Shown: positions 1-9,631, counted from the first letter of the stretch. The stretch: 64,000 bases of DNA from Arthrobacter sp. PAMC 25486 (GCF_000785535.1 NZ_CP007595.1:4486439-4550438), one strand, 5' to 3'. Translations and numbers: made by a program. The notes: generated by a model not told the origin, from the sequence alone.

Positions 1-1961
1 GCAAGGGTGGCCGCGGTCGCGGTGGCACCCAGGGTGCCTTCGGCAAGGGCGGCGCAGGCCGTGGCAAGCAGCGCAAGTCGAAGCGTGCCAAGCGCCAAGA
101 GCTGGAGCAGATGAGTGCTCCTTCACTGGGCGGCGTATCGGTACCCCGCGGTAACGGCACCACCGTTATCCGTTTGCGTCGTGGCGCGTCCATCTCGGAC
201 TTTGCCGACAAGATCGAGGCAAACCCGGCAGCACTGGTGACGGTGCTGTTCCACCTCGGTGAAATGGCAACTGCGACACAGTCACTGGACGAAGACACCT
301 TCGCCCTGTTGGGCACCGAGCTGGGCTACAAGGTCCAGGTCGTGTCCCCCGAGGATGAAGAGCGCGAACTGCTCAGCAGCTTCGACATCGACTTCGACGC
401 GGAGCTTGAAGCTGAAGGCGACGAAGACCTTGAAGTTCGTCCCCCCGTTGTCACCGTCATGGGTCACGTCGACCACGGTAAGACACGCCTGTTGGACGCG
501 ATCCGCAAGTCGGACGTTGTTGCCGATGAGCACGGTGGCATCACCCAGCACATCGGTGCCTACCAGATCGTGCACGAGCACGAAGGTACAGATCGTAAGA
601 TCACCTTCATTGACACCCCCGGCCACGAGGCGTTCACCGCCATGCGTGCCCGAGGGGCGAAGGTCACCGACATCGCCGTGCTGGTTGTCGCAGCGGACGA
701 CGGCGTCATGCCGCAGACCATTGAGGCGCTCAACCACGCCCAGGCCGCCGGTGTACCGATTGTGGTCGCAGTGAACAAGATCGACAAGGAAGCAGCCAAC
801 CCGGAGAAGATCCGTGGCCAGCTGACCGAATACGGCCTGGTTCCTGAAGAATACGGTGGCGACACCATGTTCATTGACGTGTCAGCCCGCAATGGCATCA
901 ACATCGAGGAACTCCTCGAAGCTGTGCTGTTGACAGCCGACGCTGCCCTGGACATGCGCGCCAACCCGAACAAGGACGCCCGAGGCATCGCGATTGAAGC
1001 CAACCTGGACAAGGGGCGCGGTTCCGTGGCTACTGTTCTGGTTCAGTCCGGTACCTTGCACGTCGGTGACACCATTGTTGCCGGCACCGCCCACGGCCGT
1101 GTCCGTGCGATGTTCGATGAGAACGGTGACGCCATCACCGAGGCTGGACCCTCACGTCCGGTCCAGGTTTTGGGTCTGTCCAACGTTCCCCGTGCAGGTG
1201 ACACGTTCTTCGTTACCGGGGATGAGCGTACGGCCCGCCAGATCGCTGAAAAGCGTGAAGCAGCAGACCGCAACGCCGCACTGGCCAAGCGCCGCAAGCG
1301 CATCAGCCTGGAAGACTTCGATCAGGCCGTTGCAGACGGTAAGGTTGACACCCTTAACCTCATCCTCAAGGGTGACGTGTCCGGTGCTGTTGAAGCACTG
1401 GAAGACTCGTTGCTCAAGATCGATGTTGGCGAAGGCGTGCAGCTGCGCGTCATCCACCGCGGTGTCGGTGCCATCACGCAGAACGACGTCAACCTGGCCA
1501 CCGTGGACAACGCCATCATCATCGGCTTCAACGTCAAGCCGGCCGAGCGCGTTGCCGAACTGGCTGACCGTGAAGGCGTCGACATGCGCTTCTACTCGGT
1601 CATCTATGGCGCCATTGATGATATTGAGCTGGCTCTCAAGGGCATGCTCAAGCCTGAGTACGAGGAAGCCGAACTCGGTACCGCCGAAATCCGCGAGGTA
1701 TTCCGCTCTTCCAAGCATGGCAACATCGCTGGTTCCATCGTCCGTTCCGGCATCATCCGCCGTAACACGAAGGCTCGCGTGCTTCGTGCCGGGAAGATCA
1801 TTGGCGACAACCTCACCGTTGACTCGCTCAAGCGCTTCAAGGATGACGCAACCGAAGTCCGCACCGACTTCGAGTGTGGTATCGGTTTGGGATCGTTCAA
1901 CGACCTGCAGGCCGAGGACATCATCCAGACGTTCGAAATGCGCGAGAAGCCCCGCGTGTAA
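1..1961 (+). CDS. infB: translation initiation factor IF-2, 3' part
   Basis: GTPase that places initiator tRNA on the ribosome. The gene is open from the first base of the window (codons in phase with position 3), so its 5' end lies outside. The first ~45 visible residues are the Gly/Arg/Lys-rich linker usual in actinobacterial IF-2, so the ATG at 111 is internal. The GTPase domain is clear: G1 GHVDHGKT at nt 462-485, then [17 protein letters not shown] and NKID. After it come the beta-barrel and C-terminal fMet-tRNA-binding domains, ending in EMREKPRV. A hairpin follows the stop, and rbfA lies 115 nt downstream, as is usual. The identification is secure; only the 5' end is missing. Confidence 0.98.
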   Translation, partial: KGGRGRGGTQGAFGKGGAGRGKQRKSKRAKRQELEQMSAPSLGGVSVPRGNGTTVIRLRRGASISDFADKIEANPAALVTVLFHLGEMATATQSLDEDTFALLGTELGYKVQVVSPEDEERELLSSFDIDFDAELEAEGDEDLEVRPPVVTVMGHVDHGKTRLLDAIRKSDVVADEHGGITQHIGAYQIVHEHEGTDRKITFIDTPGHEAFTAMRARGAKVTDIAVLVVAADDGVMPQTIEALNHAQAAGVPIVVAVNKIDKEAANPEKIRGQLTEYGLVPEEYGGDTMFIDVSARNGINIEELLEAVLLTADAALDMRANPNKDARGIAIEANLDKGRGSVATVLVQSGTLHVGDTIVAGTAHGRVRAMFDENGDAITEAGPSRPVQVLGLSNVPRAGDTFFVTGDERTARQIAEKREAADRNAALAKRRKRISLEDFDQAVADGKVDTLNLILKGDVSGAVEALEDSLLKIDVGEGVQLRVIHRGVGAITQNDVNLATVDNAIIIGFNVKPAERVAELADREGVDMRFYSVIYGAIDDIELALKGMLKPEYEEAELGTAEIREVFRSSKHGNIAGSIVRSGIIRRNTKARVLRAGKIIGDNLTVDSLKRFKDDATEVRTDFECGIGLGSFNDLQAEDIIQTFEMREKPRV

Positions 1962-1979
1962 CAGCTTCGCCCATTACTG

Positions 1980-2018
1980 AGCCGGCTGGGCGCCCACCTG
2001 GGCACCCAGCCGGCTTTG
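1980..2018 (+). terminator. hairpin between infB and rbfA
   Basis: Inverted repeat AGCCGGCTGGG (1980-1990) / CCCAGCCGGCT (2005-2015), with extra GCCC/GGGC pairing inside, followed by TTTGT. It may end or attenuate infB transcription before rbfA. Confidence 0.65.
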
Positions 2019-2075
2019 TATTCCCTTTAGATGGTTCCAAACCGTCAACGTCTTTGCCGAATTAAGGAGATCATC

Positions 2076-2513
2076 ATGGCTGATTCAGCCCGCGCGTCCA
2101 AGCTGGCACAGCGCATCAAGGTTGTGGTGGCTGAAGGCCTCCGCTCGAGGGTCAAGGATCCCCGCGTGGAAGGCATCACCGTCACCGACGCGCGCGTGAC
2201 CAACGATCTGCAGCACGCCACCATCTACTACACGGTGTTCGGTGACGAGACCGCCAGTTCCGAGGCCAAGATCGGCCTGGAGCGCGCCAAAGGCGTCCTG
2301 CGTGCGGAGGTGGGCAAGAACATCACCGTTCGCCTGACCCCCACGCTGGAGTTCATCGCGGACGAGATCCCCGAGAACGCCTCCAACCTTGAAGCGTTGC
2401 TGCGTGTGGCCAAGGAGCGCGACGCCAAGCTGGCCGAGATCTCCGCCAACGCCGAGTTCGCTGGTGAGGCAGACCCGTACAAGAAGCCTGAGGACGAGTC
2501 CGAAGAGGCTTAA
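2076..2513 (+). CDS. rbfA: 30S ribosome-binding factor RbfA
   Basis: Small KH-fold factor that binds immature 30S subunits and helps mature the 16S rRNA 5' end. The 145-residue protein shows the family pattern: an N-terminal RIKVVVAEGL helix, then VTDARVTNDLQHATIYYTVFG, then LRAEVGKNITVRLTPTLEF, with an acidic tail (EDESEEA). The start at 2076 is chosen because AAGGAGA (2064-2070) precedes it at good spacing; the in-frame ATG at 2031 has none. A very strong hairpin follows. Its place after infB is the normal bacterial order. Confidence 0.97.
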   Translation: MADSARASKLAQRIKVVVAEGLRSRVKDPRVEGITVTDARVTNDLQHATIYYTVFGDETASSEAKIGLERAKGVLRAEVGKNITVRLTPTLEFIADEIPENASNLEALLRVAKERDAKLAEISANAEFAGEADPYKKPEDESEEA

Positions 2514-2538
2514 TCTCCTCTGACGCCTTGTCCCGAGC

Positions 2539-2587
2539 ACGACGGCGGCAGCCCACCTTCCAGCGGAAGGCGGGCTGCCGCCGTCGT
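2539..2587 (+). terminator. strong hairpin terminator after rbfA
   Basis: Perfect 16-bp arms: ACGACGGCGGCAGCCC (2539-2554) pairs with 2572-2587, followed by CGTT. The ACGACGGCGG start recurs in hairpins at 3987 and, in part, at 61276. The remaining gap to 2721 shows no gene. Confidence 0.75.
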
Positions 2588-2721
2588 CGTTCGCGGCGCC
2601 CCTGCTCGCCGGCTCGCAGCGGGCCGTCGCCAGCTCTCTTGGGACTCTGGTGGTCAGTGGTGTTGAATGGCCCATAGACCCTGCACACCGTTGTGAAAGA
2701 CCAGAACTGGAGCCCGCACCC

Positions 2722-3879
2722 ATGGACGCCTCGGACCTCATCTCCTTCGACTCGCTGCTGAACGCCGATGAGCTCGCGCTGCGCGACAAGGTGCGCAGCT
2801 TTGTGCAGGAGGAGATCAAGCCGCACATTGCCGGCTGGTTTGAGCAGGCACAGTTTCCGCTGGAGATAGTGCCCGAACTGGCTAAACTGGGTGTGCTGGG
2901 CATGCACCTGGACGGTTACGGCTGTGCAGGTGCCAGCGCGGTTGCATACGGTCTGGCTGCGGCTGAGCTGGAGGCAGGGGATTCAGGCATCCGCACCTTT
3001 GTTTCGGTGCAGGGCTCGTTGACGATGTCGGCCATTCACCAACATGGCTCGGAAGAACACAAGCAGCAGTGGCTGCCGCAGCTGGCGGCGGGGGAGGCCA
3101 TCGGCTGCTTCGGCCTGACCGAGCCCACGGCCGGTTCGGATCCGGGAGCCATGACAACTTTTGCCCGGCGGGACGGCAGCGACTGGGTGCTCAACGGGCG
3201 CAAACGCTGGATCGGGCTGGCCTCCGTGGCCCAGCTGGCCGTGATCTGGGCGCAGACCGATGCCGGCGTGCGCGGCTTCCTCGTCCCCACGGATACGCCG
3301 GGGTTCACGGCTTCAGCCATCGGCCACAAGCTGTCGATGCGGGCCTCCATCCAATGTGACATCATCCTTGACGAGGTGCGGCTGCCGGCCGACGCGATCC
3401 TGCCGGGCGCGGTGGGTTTGAAGGGGCCGCTGATGTGCTTGAATGAGGCGCGTTACGGCATCGTGTGGGGTGCCATGGGCGCCGCCCGCGACGCCTTCGA
3501 GGACGCCCTGGCCTACTCCAAGCAGCGCCTGCAATTCGGCAAACCGCTGGCCGGCTACCAGCTGACACAGCAAAAACTCGTGAACATGGCCCTGGAAATC
3601 AACAAGGGATTCCTGCTGGCGCTCCACCTGGGCCGGCTCAAAGATGCCGGGGCACTGGCACCCCACCAGATCAGTGTGGGCAAGCTGAACAACTGCCGCG
3701 AGGCCATCGAGATCTGCCGCGAGGCCCGCACCATCCTGGGTGGCAACGGCATCACCCTGGAATACTCGCCCATGCGCCACGCAAACAACCTGGAGTCGGT
3801 GCGCACCTATGAGGGCACCGACGAGGTCCACACACTGATCCTGGGCCACAAGCTCACGGGCGAGAACGCCTTCGGCTAA
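2722..3879 (+). CDS. acyl-CoA dehydrogenase, glutaryl-CoA dehydrogenase type
   Basis: FAD flavoprotein that oxidises an acyl-CoA at the alpha-beta bond. The closest family I recognise is glutaryl-CoA dehydrogenase (lysine/tryptophan breakdown), but the substrate is not proven. The 385 residues cover the three-domain fold: helical N-terminus, beta domain with FGLTEPTAGSDPGAM and RWIGLASVAQL, and C-terminal helices with QLTQQKLVNMALEINKG and ILGGNGITLEY. RTYEGTDEVH near the C-terminus holds the Glu expected to be the catalytic base. Start 2722 has a modest GGAG at 2709-2712; the upstream ATG at 2650 gives an unrelated extension. It stands alone, ending against convergent hairpins. Confidence 0.9.
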   Translation: MDASDLISFDSLLNADELALRDKVRSFVQEEIKPHIAGWFEQAQFPLEIVPELAKLGVLGMHLDGYGCAGASAVAYGLAAAELEAGDSGIRTFVSVQGSLTMSAIHQHGSEEHKQQWLPQLAAGEAIGCFGLTEPTAGSDPGAMTTFARRDGSDWVLNGRKRWIGLASVAQLAVIWAQTDAGVRGFLVPTDTPGFTASAIGHKLSMRASIQCDIILDEVRLPADAILPGAVGLKGPLMCLNEARYGIVWGAMGAARDAFEDALAYSKQRLQFGKPLAGYQLTQQKLVNMALEINKGFLLALHLGRLKDAGALAPHQISVGKLNNCREAIEICREARTILGGNGITLEYSPMRHANNLESVRTYEGTDEVHTLILGHKLTGENAFG

Positions 3880-3910
3880 GCCACGCCCCTCGTTGGGCAC
3901 CCGCCCCTCG

Positions 3911-3955
3911 AAATGACACCGATCCCGGTGTCATGTGGCGGGATCGGTGTCATTT
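3911..3955. terminator. long hairpin at convergent junction
   Basis: Perfect 17-bp arms 3911-3927 and 3939-3955 (core GACACCGATCCCG) with an 11-nt loop, between convergent genes. The right arm ends in TTTT for the plus strand and the left arm gives A-rich sequence for the other, so it can serve both directions. The core reappears in the hairpin at 23109. Confidence 0.65.
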
Positions 3956-3986
3956 TCCGGGGTGGCCCTGGCGTTCCGCGCAAAGC

Positions 3987-4035
3987 ACGACGGCGGGAGC
4001 CCCCCTGCCACTGGAAGGTGGGCTCCCGCCGTCGT
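3987..4035. terminator. second hairpin at the same convergent junction
   Basis: Perfect 16-bp arms, ACGACGGCGGGAGCCC (3987-4002) and 4020-4035. It is nearly the same sequence as the rbfA hairpin at 2539, so two hairpins of different families sit back to back here. It ends 12 nt before the stop of the leftward gene. Confidence 0.65.
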
Positions 4036-4047
4036 ACCGCCACCGGG

Positions 4048-5205
4048 TTAGCGGATCCCCTTCGTGATGAGGCTGCCGCCGGTGTCGGCCAAGGCGTTGG
4101 TGAGCATCGCCAGGGTTTTGCCGCTGACTTCAACGTCGGAGGCCATCATGGCAGGGAACACGCTGCTGACCTTGCCGTTCTTGATTTGGCTGATGCCGTC
4201 GCCCATGAGCTGGGCCACGTAGACGTTGTTGTTGCGGTCAACGGCGATGCCTGTCGGTGCGGAGAGGTTCTGCGCGAGCAACTGGGTCTTGCCGCTGTGC
4301 AGATTCATCCGGTAGGCCTTGCCCACGCCGAGGGACTCTCCGGGAACGCCGGGAAGCACCGTGTAGTACAACCACTGCCCGCTGACCTCAATGTCGGTGG
4401 GGACGGGCTGGGCGTAGTACTTCAGTCCCACCATGCACTCCGGAACCGCCATGTCCGCCTCGGCGGCAACGGCGACCACTGCGGCGTCAATGGTGATGGC
4501 CTCGGCGGGCAGTGCCTTGATGAGCTTGACGTTGCCGTGCTTGTTCACGAACAGGATGGCGTTGGCGCCGGCATCGCCAACATACACGCCGTTATTGGCT
4601 GGTGCCGAGGAATACGGGTGCGAGAACACCTCGCCCATTGACTGCATGTAGGGTGCCTGGGCCAGGCATTCGGGTGCGGCGTCACGGACACCGTACATGG
4701 TGTTGCCGTCGGGGTCGTTGGCTGCCTCAAAATCGGCCAGGTCAGTGATCTGGCGGCTGTTGCCGCGTTGGTCGATCTGCATGAGCCTGGCCGGGAGCAG
4801 GACGCCTCCCGGTTCGGGACCGGTGCCCTGGTCATTGTTGAAGTAGTACGTCTTGCCGTCCAGGTAGGAGACACCTGCGAATTCCTGCCCGGGGGCACTC
4901 GCCACAGTGGTCTTGACACCCTTCGCTGAAATGCTGCTGAGCGTCCCGGCAAAGGATTCCGCCACAAGGAAGCTGCCCTTCGGCCCAAAAGCAACTTTCA
5001 AGGGGCTGATCAGCTGCGAAGCAACTTCGGTGACAGGGGAAGGCTGGTGATTGCCGTGGCCCCCGTTGTAGCCGGCGTTGTTGTTGTGTCCTGAGTTGTT
5101 GTAGCCGTTTCCCGAGCTGTTTCCCGAATGGGCCAAGGCAGGCCCTGCGCTGAGAATCATGGCAAATGTGCAGGCAGCCGCCAGGGCCGCAATTCTTGAC
5201 TTCAT
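4048..5205 (-). CDS. secreted ScyD/ScyE-like beta-propeller protein
   Basis: 385-residue exported protein. The N-terminus is a clear signal peptide (MKSRIAALAAACTFAM.., AxA-type site near ALAHS), followed by a low-complexity stretch rich in Asn, Gly and His (about residues 26-60). The rest resembles the NHL-like repeats of ScyD/ScyE family proteins: SPLKVAFGPKGSFLVAESFAG, GVSYLDGKTYYFNN, SAPTGIAVDRNNNVYVAQ. Function in actinobacteria is unknown; ligand or surface binding is only a guess. Start 5205 is supported by AGGGGAAATT before the ATG; the frame upstream has no signal peptide. It is not in an operon and ends at two hairpins. Confidence 0.75.
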   Translation of the reverse strand: MKSRIAALAAACTFAMILSAGPALAHSGNSSGNGYNNSGHNNNAGYNGGHGNHQPSPVTEVASQLISPLKVAFGPKGSFLVAESFAGTLSSISAKGVKTTVASAPGQEFAGVSYLDGKTYYFNNDQGTGPEPGGVLLPARLMQIDQRGNSRQITDLADFEAANDPDGNTMYGVRDAAPECLAQAPYMQSMGEVFSHPYSSAPANNGVYVGDAGANAILFVNKHGNVKLIKALPAEAITIDAAVVAVAAEADMAVPECMVGLKYYAQPVPTDIEVSGQWLYYTVLPGVPGESLGVGKAYRMNLHSGKTQLLAQNLSAPTGIAVDRNNNVYVAQLMGDGISQIKNGKVSSVFPAMMASDVEVSGKTLAMLTNALADTGGSLITKGIR

Positions 5206-5548
5206 AATTTCCCCTAGGGGAGGGGCCCGGTGATGACGGGCCGATGGACTTTTGATGCTGGCTGTGGTTGCAGGCCACATCCAGACTGCCTACCTCAACT
5301 CGAGGTGAAGCGGATCGTTGTCCCCCAGCTGCATCAGTCCGTCAGTTGTGCCGCTCCGGATGACGGCGCAGCACGTGGGACAAGCGTAAATCCGCGGGGG
5401 CGGCGGGGTCAAAAACTTTTTGGCGGTTGCCGCCGGCGCCATTGGCCCGTGTGCTGGGAAGCGGCCCGTGGTGATGTTGCTCTCCCGCCGAGCCCGCAAC
5501 TGGCGCCGGACCAGCAAGGAAGGCGCCGGTGCGGATATACTTCGAAGC
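5206..5548. other. divergent intergenic region, no gene seen
   Basis: 343 bp between the leftward propeller gene and rightward truB. It must hold both promoters; only the truB -10 at 5536 is convincing. Open frames here show no recognisable protein. I see no riboswitch or repeat. Confidence 0.5.
5536..5541 (+). promoter_or_regulatory. leaderless -10 of truB
   Basis: TATACT ends 7 nt before the GTG at 5549, placing transcription start at or next to the start codon. No Shine-Dalgarno fits this start, which supports leaderless translation. Confidence 0.65.
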
Positions 5549-6517
5549 GTGCTTTCTGGACTGGTAATCGTAGACAAACCGCAGGGATGGACCAGCCACG
5601 ATGTGGTCGGCCGGATGCGAAGGCTGGCAGGGACCCGAAAAGTTGGGCATGCCGGCACCCTTGACCCCATGGCAACCGGCGTGTTGGTGGTGGGCATCAA
5701 CAAGGCCACCCGCCTGCTGACCTACATCGTTGGCACCTCAAAAACCTATGAGGCCACCATCAGGCTCGGCTCCACCACCGTCACCGACGACGCCGAAGGC
5801 GAGACCACGGCGACCACCTCTGCCGACGGTGTCACGGACGAGGCCGTCGAGGCTGGCATCGCGAAGCTGCGCGGGCCCATCGAACAGGTGCCCAGCAGTG
5901 TCAGCGCCATCAAGGTCAACGGCGAGCGGGCCTATGCCCGGGTCCGGTCCGGGGAAGACGTGAAGCTGGCCGCCCGCCCCGTCACCATCCACTCCTTTGA
6001 CGTCTTGGACATTCGCCGCGGCACGCACGACGGCGTTGCGTACGTTGACGTGGATGCCTCCGTGCGCTGTTCCTCAGGAACATACATTCGCGCACTCGCC
6101 AGGGATCTCGGCGCCGACCTTGGCGTGGGTGGTCACCTGACGGCGCTGCGCCGCAGCAGCGTTGGCCCCTACACCTTGGAACAGGCCCGCACGTTGGAGC
6201 AGCTGGCCGACGAGCTGAACATCCTTGACATCGCCGACGCCGCCAGGGCCTTGATGTCGGTGCGTGAACTCTCGGCCGCCGAAGCCATTGAGCTGTCTTT
6301 TGGCCGGCGCATCCCCGCCAGTGTGGAGGGTACCCACACCAGCGAAGACCCGGCCGCGGCTTTTGCCCCCGACGGCACACTTGTTGCGCTGCTGGCCGAC
6401 GCCGGCAAGTACGCGAAACCCATCCTCGTGTTCCCGCCGGACCCGGCACCCGCGCCAAGCACTGCACCCAGCGCCACGCACAACGCCACGCCAGCCGCAG
6501 GGGAGCCGGCCAAGTGA
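5549..6517 (+). CDS. truB: tRNA pseudouridine(55) synthase TruB
   Basis: Makes pseudouridine 55 in the T loop of tRNAs. The 322-residue protein starts LSGLVIVDKPQGWTSHD and has GHAGTLDPMATGVL with the catalytic Asp at residue 39, then IEQVPSSVSAIKVNGERAYARVRSGE and SSGTYIRALARDLG. A C-terminal domain is followed by an Ala/Pro-rich tail of about 25 residues. The GTG at 5549 is chosen because homology begins there and a -10 box lies 7 nt upstream. Its stop overlaps the GTG of the next gene (GTGA), so the following small membrane genes are probably translated with it. Confidence 0.96.
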   Translation: MLSGLVIVDKPQGWTSHDVVGRMRRLAGTRKVGHAGTLDPMATGVLVVGINKATRLLTYIVGTSKTYEATIRLGSTTVTDDAEGETTATTSADGVTDEAVEAGIAKLRGPIEQVPSSVSAIKVNGERAYARVRSGEDVKLAARPVTIHSFDVLDIRRGTHDGVAYVDVDASVRCSSGTYIRALARDLGADLGVGGHLTALRRSSVGPYTLEQARTLEQLADELNILDIADAARALMSVRELSAAEAIELSFGRRIPASVEGTHTSEDPAAAFAPDGTLVALLADAGKYAKPILVFPPDPAPAPSTAPSATHNATPAAGEPAK

Positions 6518-6918
6518 CACTTGACGCCTGGTTCATCATCGGTGCCTCGGTGGGAGTGGCTTCCACCGCCGTGTGCGTCGTTGCCGGGGTGATGAAAAAG
6601 AAACCCAACGATGTCACCATACTGGCCCTGGCCGCCGTCGAACTTTTCATTATTGTCTACGCCATCGCCTCGGCAGTGCGGCTGTTCAGCGGTGAATCGC
6701 TCGCCGGCGAGGCCTGGGAATTCTGGGGCTACATGTTCACCGCGGCCATGCTGCCCGTGGCCGGCTTCTACTGGGCCATGATGGAGCGCACGCACTGGTC
6801 CAACTACGTCATGGGGGCCGTGGGCGTCACAGTGGCGGTCATGCTGGCCCGCATGGCACAGATTTGGTACGGCATGACGATACCCGCAGCAGCATTGCAA
6901 CAAGGAATTGGACTATGA
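6514..6918 (+). CDS. conserved small integral membrane protein
   Basis: 134 residues with about four hydrophobic helices (roughly residues 4-24, 34-58, 70-90, 96-116). Basic KKK after helix 1 suggests a cytoplasmic loop there. I recognise no characterised family. The GTG at 6514 overlaps the truB stop and the gene ends in ATGA with the next gene, so all three look translationally coupled. Conserved FWGYMFTAAMLPVAGFYWAMMER could help a search. Function unknown. Confidence 0.8.
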   Translation: MTLDAWFIIGASVGVASTAVCVVAGVMKKKPNDVTILALAAVELFIIVYAIASAVRLFSGESLAGEAWEFWGYMFTAAMLPVAGFYWAMMERTHWSNYVMGAVGVTVAVMLARMAQIWYGMTIPAAALQQGIGL

Positions 6919-7358
6919 AATCCAACAGGATAGCGACAACCGGCGACACCGGCTCAGACACCGCCCCGCACGGGCGGACCTCGGGAGCCGGCCGTCTCCT
7001 GATTACTGTTTACGCAGTCTTTGCCATCTCAGCCACGGCCCGCGCCGGCTTCCAGATCGCCACACACTTTGCCGATGCACCCGTGGCGTACCTGCTCTCA
7101 GCCTTCGCCGCCATGGTCTACATTGTGGCAACCGTGGCCCTGGCCAACCCGGGCGCAAAATGGGCGCTGACCGCCACCATCGCCATCTGCATTGAACTGG
7201 CCGGCGTGCTGGTCATCGGCGCCCTGAGCATGTTTGATGCCGCAGCCTTCCCGCACGCCACCGTGTGGAGCGCCTTCGGCAAGGGGTACGGCTTCATTCC
7301 GCTGCTGCTGCCCATCATCGGCTTGATCTGGCTGTACCGCCACCGGGAAGTGAAATGA
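6915..7358 (+). CDS. conserved small integral membrane protein
   Basis: 147 residues: a polar N-terminus of ~30 residues, then about four membrane helices, ending in a short basic tail (YRHREVK). Start 6915 has AAGGAA at 6902-6907 and overlaps the previous stop as ATGA. The two neighbouring membrane proteins may form one complex, but that is inference from coupling only. It ends in ATGA with the acetyltransferase gene. Function unknown. Confidence 0.8.
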   Translation: MKSNRIATTGDTGSDTAPHGRTSGAGRLLITVYAVFAISATARAGFQIATHFADAPVAYLLSAFAAMVYIVATVALANPGAKWALTATIAICIELAGVLVIGALSMFDAAAFPHATVWSAFGKGYGFIPLLLPIIGLIWLYRHREVK

Positions 7359-8551
7359 ACACCCTGGCCCCCTCACACACCAACCCAGTCCTTGGCGACG
7401 GCCGCACCACCCTGCGCCGCTTCACCACAGCCGACGCGGACGCCTTCGCCGCGATCCACGGTGATCCGCTGAACATCAAGTGGACCGCCTCCGACGCGGC
7501 CATGACCGTGCGGGCGGCAGGCGAGCTGATCGACGGCTCCATCGCCGCCGGCTGGGAGGACGGGCGCTACCTGCGCTTTGCCATCTGCGAGAAGTTCGAC
7601 GGCGTCCCCGAGGTTGTGGGCACGCTCAGTGTGCAGGACATTTTTTCAACGCTCGACGGCGGTTCGGCCAGCGTCGGCATCAAGATGTTGCCGGCCGGCC
7701 GCGGCACGGGCACCGCCCAGCGGGCCATTGAACTGCTGTGCGGTTACGCCTTCGGAAACCTTGGCCTGGAAATCCTGCACTGGCGCACCACCGACGGCAA
7801 CACGGCAAGTGCCGAGCTGGCCAAGCGTTGCGGCTTTGTCCTGGCGGCTCAGATTCCGGGTTACGGCCATGTCGCCGAACAGGTGGCCGACGGGCTGATG
7901 TTCACCCAAAGCCGTGAACAGTTCGCCTCCAGCACCCATCCGGCACCGGAACCAGTGCCGTTGGACATGACGGCGGTCGTGCCGGTGCTGCGCAACGACG
8001 CGGTGGTGTTGCGGGCCCTGTCCATGGCCGATGCCCCGGTCCTGGTGGAAAACTGTGTGAACCCGGAAGCCGTTCGATGGACAACTGTGCCACTGGGCTA
8101 CACGATGGAGCACGCCGAGTACTTCATCAACACCATCACCCCGGACGGCTGGCGCACGGGGGAGACGCTTTCGTTCGCTGTCGCCCACCCCGCAACGGAT
8201 GAACTGTTGGGAACAGTTGACTTGCAGTGCAAGAACCCGGGCGCTGCCGCCATCGGCATCAACTTTGGTGCCCACGCCCGCGGCACCGGTGCCGCGGAAG
8301 CTGCCGTGCGGCTGCTCCTTGACTATGCGTTCAACCAGCTCAACCTCAGCTGGGTGCACTGGACGGCGCTGGTGCCCAACTGGGGCAGCAGGAAGCTGGC
8401 CTGGAAACTGGGCTTCCACTTTGACGGGCACATCCGCGGCGACTACAACGACCGCGGCACACCGTCGGACCGTTGGATTCTCTCACTTGCTGCAGGGGAC
8501 GAACGGACACCCCAGGAACCATGGACCGGTCCGGCGCCGCGCAACAGGTAA
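7355..8551 (+). CDS. tandem GNAT N-acetyltransferase
   Basis: 398-residue protein made of two RimJ/RimL-like GNAT domains. Domain 1 (about residues 8-185) begins LGDGRTTLRRFTTADADAF and has the acetyl-CoA loop around VGIKMLPAGRGTGTAQRAI. Domain 2 (about 205-385) begins LRNDAVVLRALSMADAPVL and has IGINFGAHARGTGAAEAAV. Both keep the R/G-x-G-x-G/A loop, so both could bind acetyl-CoA. The acceptor is unknown. The start overlaps the upstream membrane-protein stop (ATGA), and ribF follows after 82 nt. Confidence 0.85.
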   Translation: MNTLAPSHTNPVLGDGRTTLRRFTTADADAFAAIHGDPLNIKWTASDAAMTVRAAGELIDGSIAAGWEDGRYLRFAICEKFDGVPEVVGTLSVQDIFSTLDGGSASVGIKMLPAGRGTGTAQRAIELLCGYAFGNLGLEILHWRTTDGNTASAELAKRCGFVLAAQIPGYGHVAEQVADGLMFTQSREQFASSTHPAPEPVPLDMTAVVPVLRNDAVVLRALSMADAPVLVENCVNPEAVRWTTVPLGYTMEHAEYFINTITPDGWRTGETLSFAVAHPATDELLGTVDLQCKNPGAAAIGINFGAHARGTGAAEAAVRLLLDYAFNQLNLSWVHWTALVPNWGSRKLAWKLGFHFDGHIRGDYNDRGTPSDRWILSLAAGDERTPQEPWTGPAPRNR

Positions 8552-8633
8552 TCTTGGACAGGGCAGCGCAGCTTCCCACACATTTCGCCGGCACAATCCA
8601 CCCGGCGAGCAACTGACTGGATGAGGAATAGTA

Positions 8634-9575
8634 GTGCAGATTTGGAACTCCCTGGCTGAAGTTCCCCAGGACTTTGGCCCCTGCGTGGTCACCTTGGGTA
8701 ACTTTGACGGGCTGCACCGAGGCCACCAGGAAGTCCTTGCCCAGGTCCGTGCCGAGGCGCTGTCACGGGGTGCCGCCGCGGTGGCACTGACCTTCGATCC
8801 GCATCCCGCCCTCATTCACCGTCCCGATACTGCGCCCGAACAAATCATGGGCCTGGCTGACAAACTGGCCGCCATGGCGGCGTTGGGCTTGGACGGGGTC
8901 CTTGTTCTTCCCTACACCCTGGAATTTGCCGCCCAAACCCCTGAACAGTTTGTGCGCAGCGTCTTTGTTGAAACGTTGGGCGCCTGCACCGTGGTGGTGG
9001 GCCAGGATGTCCGCTTCGGGCAGGGAAACTCCGGTGACTTATCCACCATGGTGAGTCTCGGCGCGGACCTGGGGTTCGACGTCGTGGTTGTCAATGATGA
9101 GGGTCATGACCGGCGCTGGTCCTCGACCTGGGTGCGCGAGGCGCTGCGCAAAGGTGAGGTTGACACGGCCGCTGCGGTGCTGGGCCGCACCCACACAATG
9201 AGCGGGGAAGTGGTGCACGGCGCCGCCCGCGGGCGTGAACTGGGATTCCCGACGGCGAACCTCTCACCCGATGCGTGCGGGATCATCCCGGCGGACGGCG
9301 TCTATGCGGGCTGGCTGACGGACACGCACGGGCACCGCTGGCCGGCTGCGATCTCCGTGGGCTCCAACCCCACCTTCGTCGGAGTCAGCCGCCAGGTGGA
9401 GGCATATGTGCTTGACCGGCCCGAAGAACCCATCGAGGCTTTCGACCTGTACGGCCAGCACGTGGTGGTGGAATTTGTGCAGCGGCTGCGCGGCATGGTT
9501 GCCTACACGGGGCCCGCAGCGCTGATTGAGCAGATGCACGTTGATGTGGACCAGGCCCGCGCAATTCTGGTTTGA
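8634..9575 (+). CDS. ribF: bifunctional riboflavin kinase / FAD synthetase
   Basis: Converts riboflavin to FMN and then FAD. The N-terminal nucleotidyltransferase has VTLGNFDGLHRGHQ (residues 19-32) and VVGQDVRFGQGNSGD; the C-terminal kinase has GRELGFPTANLS and GVYAGWL. Length 313 is normal. The GTG at 8634 follows AGGA (8624-8627) at 6 nt. No FMN riboswitch is visible in the 82-nt gap. Its place between truB and rpsO is the usual actinobacterial context. Confidence 0.97.
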   Translation: MQIWNSLAEVPQDFGPCVVTLGNFDGLHRGHQEVLAQVRAEALSRGAAAVALTFDPHPALIHRPDTAPEQIMGLADKLAAMAALGLDGVLVLPYTLEFAAQTPEQFVRSVFVETLGACTVVVGQDVRFGQGNSGDLSTMVSLGADLGFDVVVVNDEGHDRRWSSTWVREALRKGEVDTAAAVLGRTHTMSGEVVHGAARGRELGFPTANLSPDACGIIPADGVYAGWLTDTHGHRWPAAISVGSNPTFVGVSRQVEAYVLDRPEEPIEAFDLYGQHVVVEFVQRLRGMVAYTGPAALIEQMHVDVDQARAILV

Positions 9576-9631
9576 GCCGCCCGGCGTGGCGCCGGCGCGC
9601 AAGGTGCGCCGTGAGGGGTGGCTCACACGCT

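Noticed and set aside
3913..4641. 242-codon plus-strand frame through two hairpins and the propeller gene
   Set aside because: It reads across terminators and the antisense of a gene with a clear signal peptide.
8552..8633. FMN riboswitch before ribF
   Set aside because: The gap is only 82 nt and shows none of the conserved RFN elements I know.
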